Shown here in pieces: positions 32,865 to 37,368 of a DNA stretch of 37,368 bases; position 1 is the first letter of the stretch; the number at the start of each line of letters is the position of its first letter. Origin of the DNA: an uncultured beta proteobacterium. GTDB taxonomy: Bacteria > Pseudomonadota > Gammaproteobacteria > Burkholderiales > Burkholderiaceae_C. The stretch lies in contig CAIUDG010000095.1 of NCBI GenBank assembly GCA_903897925.1, forward strand, positions 1-37,368, read 5' to 3'. Below the pieces are notes generated by a model. That model did not search any database and was not told where the DNA came from. It saw only the letters and a program-made list of their open reading frames with translations. The translations under genes and the position numbers were made by a program.

Positions 32865-33350
32865 TCAGGCTTGCAAGGGCACTTCGGCGCCGAACTTGCT
32901 GCGGCTGATACTGAAAAATGCTTTTACGTTGCGCACATTGCTGTCGCTGGTAAACAGCCGCTGCGTCAGTTCTTGGTAATTGGGCATGTCGGCGCAGTGC
33001 ACCACCAGAATGAAATCCGGTCCCGGCGAAACCCGGTAACACTGCTGCACCGCGGCTTCGGCTATGGCGCGGGACTCAAAGCGCTGCAAGGCTTCTGCGT
33101 CCTGGCGGTCCAGCGTGATTTCAATGATGGCGCTGAGCCCGGCACCCTGGTGTTGGGCCAGCAGATGGGGATTGAGCACGGCAATTTGGCGTTCAATCAG
33201 GCCACTGTCATGCAGCGCCCGGACCCGGCGCAAACAGGTGGCCGGCGATGTGTGCACCTGCGCGGCCAGGGCCTGGTTGCTGAGCGAGGCATCGCGTTGC
33301 AACAAGGCCAGCAGTTGCAGGTCCATGGCGTCTAGCGTGATTTTCTTCAT
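32865..33350 (-). CDS. Lrp/AsnC-family transcriptional regulator
   Basis: A 161-residue regulator. An N-terminal HTH (LDAMDLQLLALLQRDASLSNQALAAQVHTSPATCLRRVRAL, in the usual Lrp place) is followed by a RAM effector domain (~75-155, with VSPGPDFILVVHCADMPNY). ATG 33350 is chosen because the HTH starts 6 residues later; the frame opens upstream to 33476 through the AT-rich promoter region. It is divergent from glmS, and palindromes of the Lrp kind fill the gap. It may control itself, glmS, or both. The effector, probably an amino acid, is unknown. Confidence 0.93.
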   Translation of the reverse strand: MKKITLDAMDLQLLALLQRDASLSNQALAAQVHTSPATCLRRVRALHDSGLIERQIAVLNPHLLAQHQGAGLSAIIEITLDRQDAEALQRFESRAIAEAAVQQCYRVSPGPDFILVVHCADMPNYQELTQRLFTSDSNVRNVKAFFSISRSKFGAEVPLQA

Positions 33351-33363
33351 GGCTGCTATTTTA

Positions 33364-33409
33364 TTGAAACAAAATTTCAAATCCATAATTTGAATAAATA
33401 AAATTTCAA
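33364..33409. promoter_or_regulatory. cluster of Lrp-like palindromes between the regulator and glmS
   Basis: The AT-rich gap has overlapping inverted repeats: TTGAAA-N5-TTTCAA (33364-33380), TTCAAAT-N5-ATTTGAA (33376-33394), and TTGAA...TTCAA (33390-33409). Short AT-rich palindromes in phased series are the usual binding pattern of Lrp/AsnC proteins. They lie 14 bp from the regulator start and ~80 bp before glmS. Confidence 0.6.
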
Positions 33410-33487
33410 TAATTGCGTTTAAATGTAAAACATATTTCATGGCGACTGGAATACCATCGCGGCCATTGATTTTCAAGGAGTGCGTTT

Positions 33488-35389
33488 ATGTGCGGCATCG
33501 TCGGTGCGGTTTCGACCCGAAACATTGTTCCCGTTCTGGTTCAGGGACTGGAGCGTCTGGAATACCGGGGCTATGACTCGTGCGGCGTGGCGGTGTATAG
33601 CCAGACCCCCGGCGCCAGCGGCCATTTGCAGCGCGCACGCAGTACCTCGCGGGTGGCGGAGCTGGCTGAGCAGGTGGCCAGCACCGATTTACAAGGCACG
33701 CTGGGCATTGCCCACACGCGCTGGGCCACCCACGGTGCGCCGGCCGTGCACAACGCGCATCCCCATTTCAGCCACGGCACCGGTGCCGATGCAGCGACGC
33801 GTGCCGGGCGCATTGCGCTGGTGCACAACGGCATTATTGAAAACCACGATGCACTGCGTGCCTCGCTGCAGGCGCGCGGCTACGTGTTTGTCAGCCAGAC
33901 CGACACCGAAGTGATTGCGCACCTGGTGGACAGCCTGTACGACGGCGACCTGTTTGAAGCGGTGCAAGCCGCCGTAGCGCAGTTGCAGGGTGCGTACGCG
34001 CTGGCGGTGTTCTGCAAAGACGAGCCACTGCGCCTGATTGGCGCGCGCGCCGGATCACCGCTGATTCTGGGCGTGGGCAAAGACCGCAAGGAACACTTCC
34101 TGGCCAGCGACGCCATGGCCTTGGCCGGCGTGACGGACCAGATTGTGTATCTGGAAGAGGGCGATCTGGTGGATATCCAGCTGGGCAAATACTGGTTGCT
34201 GGACCGTTCGCTGCAGGCTATGGATGCGACCCAGCGGCCGGTCAAGACGGTGATTGCGCACAGCGGTGCCGCCGAGCTGGGCCCGTATCGCCACTACATG
34301 CAAAAAGAAATTTTTGAGCAGCCACGCGCCATCGCCGACACCCTGGAAGGGGTGGTAGGCATTGTCCCTGAGCTATTCGATCAGCAAATGAACCACCGCC
34401 CTGGCGCCAATGCCGCACGCGTGTTTGCGCAGATTGATTCGGTTCTGATTCTGGCCTGCGGCACCAGCTATTACAGCGGCTGCACCGCCAAATACTGGCT
34501 TGAGAGTATTGCCAAAATACCGACCCAGATCGAAGTGGCCAGCGAATACCGTTACCGTGAATCGGTGCCGAACCCGCGCACCCTGGTGGTGACTATCACC
34601 CAGTCCGGCGAAACCGCGGATACCCTGGCGGCCTTGCGCCACGCCCAGTCGCTGGGTATGCAGCACACCTTGACGATCTGCAACGTGGCGACCAGCGCGA
34701 TGGTGCGCGAATGCAGCCTGGCGTACGTGACGCGTGCCGGTGTGGAGATTGGCGTTGCTTCGACCAAGGCGTTCACGACACAGCTGGCGGGCCTGTTCCT
34801 GCTGACCCTGTGCCTGGCCCAGGCCAAGGGCCATCTGAGTGCCGCGCAGGAAGCCGATCATCTGAAGGCGATGCGCCATTTGCCGGCGGCGCTGCAGGCG
34901 GTGCTGGCGCTGGAGCCGCAGGTGATCGCCTGGGCCGAAGACTTTGCCAAAAAAGAAAACGCGCTGTTCCTGGGCCGTGGCATGCACTATCCGATTGCCC
35001 TGGAGGGTGCGCTCAAGCTCAAGGAAATCAGCTATATCCACGCCGAGGCCTATCCGGCCGGAGAACTCAAGCACGGACCACTGGCCCTGGTGACCAGCGA
35101 GATGCCGGTGGTAACGGTGGCGCCGAATGATGCCTTGCTGGAAAAGCTGAAGAGCAATCTGCACGAAGTGCGCGCACGCGGCGGTGTTTTGTATGTGCTG
35201 GCGGATGCCGATTCGCATATTGAAAGCGGTGAGGGCCTGCATGTGATTCATATGCCGGAACACTATGGCCAGTTGTCACCGCTGCTGCACGTGGTGCCGC
35301 TGCAGTTGCTGGCCTATCACACGGCGTGTGCGCGGGGAACGGATGTGGATAAGCCGCGTAATCTGGCGAAGAGTGTGACGGTGGAATAG
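33488..35389 (+). CDS. glmS: glutamine-fructose-6-phosphate aminotransferase (isomerizing)
   Basis: A 633-residue enzyme making glucosamine-6-P from fructose-6-P and glutamine, the entry step to UDP-GlcNAc. The N-terminal Cys after Met (MCGIVGAV) is the glutaminase nucleophile; [13 protein letters not shown] and [11 protein letters not shown] follow. Two SIS domains hold the sugar site ([18 protein letters not shown]). The C-terminus [11 protein letters not shown] is the conserved end whose coding sequence is the TnsD target of Tn7. AAGGAG 9 nt before the ATG supports the start. A Tn7-like end lies 24 bp after the stop. Confidence 0.98.
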   Translation: MCGIVGAVSTRNIVPVLVQGLERLEYRGYDSCGVAVYSQTPGASGHLQRARSTSRVAELAEQVASTDLQGTLGIAHTRWATHGAPAVHNAHPHFSHGTGADAATRAGRIALVHNGIIENHDALRASLQARGYVFVSQTDTEVIAHLVDSLYDGDLFEAVQAAVAQLQGAYALAVFCKDEPLRLIGARAGSPLILGVGKDRKEHFLASDAMALAGVTDQIVYLEEGDLVDIQLGKYWLLDRSLQAMDATQRPVKTVIAHSGAAELGPYRHYMQKEIFEQPRAIADTLEGVVGIVPELFDQQMNHRPGANAARVFAQIDSVLILACGTSYYSGCTAKYWLESIAKIPTQIEVASEYRYRESVPNPRTLVVTITQSGETADTLAALRHAQSLGMQHTLTICNVATSAMVRECSLAYVTRAGVEIGVASTKAFTTQLAGLFLLTLCLAQAKGHLSAAQEADHLKAMRHLPAALQAVLALEPQVIAWAEDFAKKENALFLGRGMHYPIALEGALKLKEISYIHAEAYPAGELKHGPLALVTSEMPVVTVAPNDALLEKLKSNLHEVRARGGVLYVLADADSHIESGEGLHVIHMPEHYGQLSPLLHVVPLQLLAYHTACARGTDVDKPRNLAKSVTVE

Positions 35390-35413
35390 GGGGCGGTAAA
35401 GACTGTCTGCTAT
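35351..35413 (+). other. attTn7-type attachment site: glmS 3' end plus 24 bp
   Basis: The last codons of glmS (CCGCGTAATCTGGCGAAG and following, for [11 protein letters not shown]) match the conserved TnsD recognition region. The transposon terminus begins 25 bp after the last base of the stop codon, the distance known for Tn7. GCTAT (35409-35413) would be the 5-bp target duplication; its partner lies outside the window. Confidence 0.75.
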
Positions 35414-35426
35414 TGTTCCGTACAAA

Positions 35427-35529
35427 TAAAGTCGTAAACAGGTCATTAAAGTCGTAAACACGCCTCTAGGATTCATGCGGGTTAGCGGGGTGTTGGATTT
35501 TGGAGACGGGTTTTTTAAAGTCGTAAACA
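35427..35529 (+). repeat. three TnsB-binding-site-like repeats
   Basis: TAAAGTCGTAAACA occurs perfectly at 35427-35440, 35447-35460 and 35516-35529, in the same orientation. The first two lie 20 bp apart, nearly touching as in the Tn7 right end; the third is 69 bp farther. The Tn7 site core from memory is TAAAGTCTTAAACT, so 12 of 14 bases agree. Confidence 0.85.
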
Positions 35530-35865
35530 AAGGCACTTTGACCTTGGTTGGCAAGCGCTATCAACACCTTCTGTGGGCCACAAGCCGACCTTCGTAAGCA
35601 TCGGCCATTTAGCAGCGAAGCGCGCCGCTAGAGTTGGGCGGCCATCACCCAGTAGATCAATGAAACCGGAACCGCACATTGCCTTGATCGTCTCGGACAA
35701 GGTTCAACTTTTTGCCTGCCAGGCCATGTGGGAACTAGGCCCCCAGCGGAAGTCATGTGCACCAGCACTTGGCCACGAGTTTTTTGGGATAATTTGGAAT
35801 CGGCTTTCAGCGCGGCGCCACAACGCGCAGTGGCCGTCACTTGAACGAGCAGCTGAGAGCACTGC
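35530..35865. other. gap with no convincing gene inside the Tn7-like end
   Basis: There are 336 bp between the last repeat and the DUF4365 gene. Short frames exist on both strands (for example minus 35515-35700, TTG start, containing GFIDLLGDGRPTLAARFAAKWP), but none has a ribosome site or a recognised family. The minus frame runs into the third repeat. It may hold the remnant of a lost cargo gene and the promoter of the next gene. Confidence 0.5.
35785..35793 (+). promoter_or_regulatory. possible extended -10 promoter for the DUF4365 gene
   Basis: TGGGATAAT resembles an extended -10 element (TGnTATAAT) about 73 bp before ATG 35866. No good -35 at 17 bp is seen. Confidence 0.35.
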
Positions 35866-36810
35866 ATGGCCACACCACAAACCGAGCGTCTTGGCGTTTC
35901 AGCGCTAGACCACTTCTTTTCGCAGCATGGTTGGTTGTTCCGAGAGCAACCCACCCATGACTATGGGATCGATGCGCACGTTGAAGTCGTGGACAACGAG
36001 CGACCGACTGGAAAGCTTGTCGCCTTGCAAATCAAGAGTGGCACAAGCTTCTTCACTGAGGAGACCGAGGACTCTTTCGTTTTCAGGACCGACGACAAGC
36101 ACGTCGCGTACTGGGTTGGTCACTCAATGCCAGTGGTACTAGTCCTTTACAACCCCGATACGAAGACGGCGCACTGCCGTGAGGTGACCCGCGACACCGT
36201 CACGAACACCGGCAAGAAGTGGAAAATTGAAGTCCCGAAGATTGACATGCTCGCCAACCCGGAGCAGTCGCTTCATGATCTGGAGTCGCTCACCCAGCCA
36301 GAACCGTACGTCCAGCGTTTGAACAGGTTGCGCATTGACCGCCGTTGGATGGACCTAATCTACGAAGGTGGCGAAGTCCGTGTGACCTTCGACAATTGGG
36401 TAAATAAGTCACTCCCGCGCTATCAGGTCACCATTTACACCGACGACGAGAAGGAGGCTTGGCCCACTCTCTATGCCCCAGGAGTGGGTATCGAAGGCAT
36501 GCTCCAACATTTTTTCCCGTGGGCGGAGTTCACTGTGGACGGCGATGAACATGAGGAGGGGGCGCAGGACCAATACGAGGCGGAGTGCTACTCATACCAT
36601 GACGCGGAAACAGGGGAATCGTTCTACAGCCAAGATTTCGACGACTGGTACGAATCGCCGACGGCCCTTGTCCCAGTTTCAGACAACGGTGAGACCGAAA
36701 CTTACGTGTTGATCTTGTCGTTGAACAAGTTCGGCAAGAGTTTCTTGGTCGTTGATGACTATCTTGCCGACCCCGACGCTCAAGAAGCCATCGGATTTGA
36801 ATTGGAGTGA
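35866..36810 (+). CDS. DUF4365 protein, PD-(D/E)xK nuclease-like, probable defence cargo
   Basis: A 314-residue cytoplasmic protein. The N-terminus (ERLGVSALDHFFSQHGWLFREQP, THDYGIDAHVEVV, LVALQIKSG) matches the DUF4365 domain. The pattern Glu7, Asp36 (with Glu40 close by) and Gln55-x-Lys57 fits a PD-(D/E)xK nuclease core. VFRTDDKHVAYWVGHSMPVVLVLYNP is the usual continuation. The C-terminal ~180 residues are acidic and not recognised. DUF4365 proteins are often found in defence islands and on mobile elements; the target is unknown. ATG 35866 lies after GAGAG. It is the first intact gene inside the Tn7-like end. Confidence 0.87.
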   Translation: MATPQTERLGVSALDHFFSQHGWLFREQPTHDYGIDAHVEVVDNERPTGKLVALQIKSGTSFFTEETEDSFVFRTDDKHVAYWVGHSMPVVLVLYNPDTKTAHCREVTRDTVTNTGKKWKIEVPKIDMLANPEQSLHDLESLTQPEPYVQRLNRLRIDRRWMDLIYEGGEVRVTFDNWVNKSLPRYQVTIYTDDEKEAWPTLYAPGVGIEGMLQHFFPWAEFTVDGDEHEEGAQDQYEAECYSYHDAETGESFYSQDFDDWYESPTALVPVSDNGETETYVLILSLNKFGKSFLVVDDYLADPDAQEAIGFELE

Positions 36811-36820
36811 CACCGGCATG

Positions 36821-36852
36821 GCGCGCCGTCGGCCGTCGTTTGACGGGCGCGC
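36821..36852 (+). terminator. GC-rich stem-loop after the DUF4365 gene
   Basis: GCGCGCCGTC (36821-36830) pairs with GACGGGCGCGC (36842-36852) with one bulged base and an 11-nt loop, 11 bp after the stop. Only two T residues follow, so it is not a classical intrinsic terminator. Confidence 0.35.
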
Positions 36853-36949
36853 TTGGAGTCCGCCAGTCGGCAAGGAGCATCCGGTGGCACCACCTGCACA
36901 GTACGGCCTGACGCGGCCACTTTGATGCGTCGAAGTCGGCCGGTCAAGA

Positions 36950-37333
36950 TCATCTGCTGCGATGGAGGCTTTTGCGGATCTGAGTAAATTGTTTCTCGTC
37001 GAGGCTTGGCCCTTTATAGAGCTTGACGCCAGCCTGCGACCAGTCGAAAGGAAGGGACAGGCGAGTGGCGGCGCTGTTGCTGGGTTGAAGTGATGCATGC
37101 TCATCGCTCCATACGTCGTTTTGCATGCGGTCAAACACGAGCCGCACTTCCTCTTCGGTCTTCCAGTTCTGTCGCAGCATGAGCACGCTTCTGACCAGCG
37201 ACTCGTTAGACGTGTCCAGATGCTTGGTGCGTATTCCGGCGATCGTGACCACTGATTCCGGTCGATCGTGACCGGTTGCGCAGCGTGCAAGAGTTGCGCT
37301 GCGCAGATTGTATTGGGGAGTTGCGCACGGCAT
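36950..37333 (-). CDS. unrecognised small protein in the Tn7-like element
   Basis: A frame of 127 residues from ATG 37333; an in-frame stop at 37358-37360 limits it upstream. The first ~30 residues contain three near-repeats of GCGCAAC in the DNA and look unlike protein. The real start may be the GTG near 37250 (VVTIAGIRTKHLD), giving ~100 residues. The rest (SLVRSVLMLRQNWKTEEEVRLVFDRM, FDWSQAGVKLYKGPSLDEKQF) reads as a plausible basic helical protein. It is convergent with the DUF4365 gene. No family is recognised. Confidence 0.45.
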   Translation of the reverse strand: MPCATPQYNLRSATLARCATGHDRPESVVTIAGIRTKHLDTSNESLVRSVLMLRQNWKTEEEVRLVFDRMQNDVWSDEHASLQPSNSAATRLSLPFDWSQAGVKLYKGPSLDEKQFTQIRKSLHRSR

Positions 37334-37368
37334 CAAATCAACCTGATTTGGGCGGTTTTAGTCCCCGA

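Larger units (their letters stand above)
35414..37368 (+). mobile_element. Tn7-like transposon, one end and part of its cargo
   Basis: The terminus TGTTCCGTACAAATAAAGTC has the same layout as the Tn7 right end TGTGGGCGGACAATAAAGTC: TGT at the tip, ACA(A)A, and TAAAGTC starting at position 14. Three motif copies follow. The position 25 bp downstream of glmS is the Tn7 hot spot. Base composition inside is clearly less GC-rich than in the flanking genes. No tnsA-E gene and no second end were found, so the element continues past the right edge. Whether it is complete or a remnant is unknown. In Tn7 itself tnsA lies next to the glmS-proximal end; here cargo comes first. Confidence 0.78.

Noticed and set aside
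33410..33487. glmS ribozyme or riboswitch in the glmS leader
   Set aside because: The leader is under 80 nt, AT-rich and without the ribozyme core; the ribozyme is known mainly from Gram-positive bacteria.
35404..35413. Transposon tip placed at the TGT of 35404
   Set aside because: The TGT at 35414 gives the Tn7-like distance of 13 nt to TAAAGTC and the expected 24 bp after the glmS stop; the earlier TGT fits neither.
35515..35700. 61-codon minus-strand frame containing GFIDLLGDGRPTLAARFAAKWP
   Set aside because: It starts at TTG without a ribosome site, runs into a transposon-end repeat and matches no family I know; it may be a remnant, but this cannot be supported.
36679..37290. 203-codon minus-strand frame across the DUF4365 3' end
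   Set aside because: It overlaps a recognised gene antisense, and its composition (Arg, Ser, Cys-rich) is that of a shadow.

Overview
The window looks like a piece of chromosome from a high-GC betaproteobacterium, most likely of the order Burkholderiales. The evidence is the gene set and order: cca, a GST and a soluble lytic transglycosylase facing 5-formyl-THF cyclo-ligase; glmU, an Lrp/AsnC regulator and glmS; and a pteridine-reductase/FolB block beside a MidA-type methyltransferase. Family and genus cannot be fixed from sequence alone. No rRNA, tRNA or CRISPR array was seen.

Region 1 (1-11.0 kb) is a transport module. A YVTN beta-propeller protein and TonB-dependent receptor 1 run leftward. 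Receptor 2 and an ABC-2-type ATPase run rightward. A NitT/TauT-type ABC importer (binding protein, permease, ATPase) runs leftward, and tonB-exbB-exbD runs rightward. The propeller and the ABC-2 ATPase resemble families found in operons linked to PQQ-dependent alcohol oxidation and, in methylotrophs, lanthanide uptake. All four operons start from two divergent intergenic regions, and each has a sequence matching the sigma-54 -24/-12 promoter (GG-N10-GC). A sigma-54 activator of the AcoR type lies at 15.6-17.7 kb. My inference is a co-regulated outer-membrane-to-cytoplasm uptake system; its substrate is unknown.

Region 2 (11.1-17.7 kb) is regulatory: an unrecognised helical protein, a single-domain response regulator divergent from a large hybrid kinase (sensor-HAMP-PAS-GAF-HisKA-HATPase-REC-Hpt), and the AcoR-like activator. 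Region 3 (17.8-20.2 kb) is a tightly overlapping operon with two pteridine-reductase-like SDRs followed by two FolB-like proteins. Region 4 (20.2-23.4 kb) runs rightward: a MidA/NDUFAF7-type methyltransferase, a phosphomannose-isomerase-type cupin, a ROK sugar kinase and an unrecognised protein. Region 5 (23.4-28.8 kb) holds an exported Ig-like protein, cca, a GST, a lytic transglycosylase and 5-formyl-THF cyclo-ligase. Region 6 (28.9-35.4 kb) holds glmU and glmS of the UDP-GlcNAc pathway, separated by a small histidine kinase, a membrane hybrid kinase and an Lrp/AsnC regulator.

Region 7 (35.4 kb to the right edge) looks like one end of a Tn7-like transposon inserted just after glmS. The stop codon is followed by 24 bp, then a TGT terminus and three copies of a 14-bp motif that closely resembles Tn7 TnsB-binding sites. 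The cargo seen is a DUF4365 (PD-(D/E)xK nuclease-like) protein and one unrecognised ORF. Transposition genes and the other end are not in the window. At the extreme left edge is a 51-bp tandem repeat, probably coding (17 codons), belonging to a gene that enters from outside.
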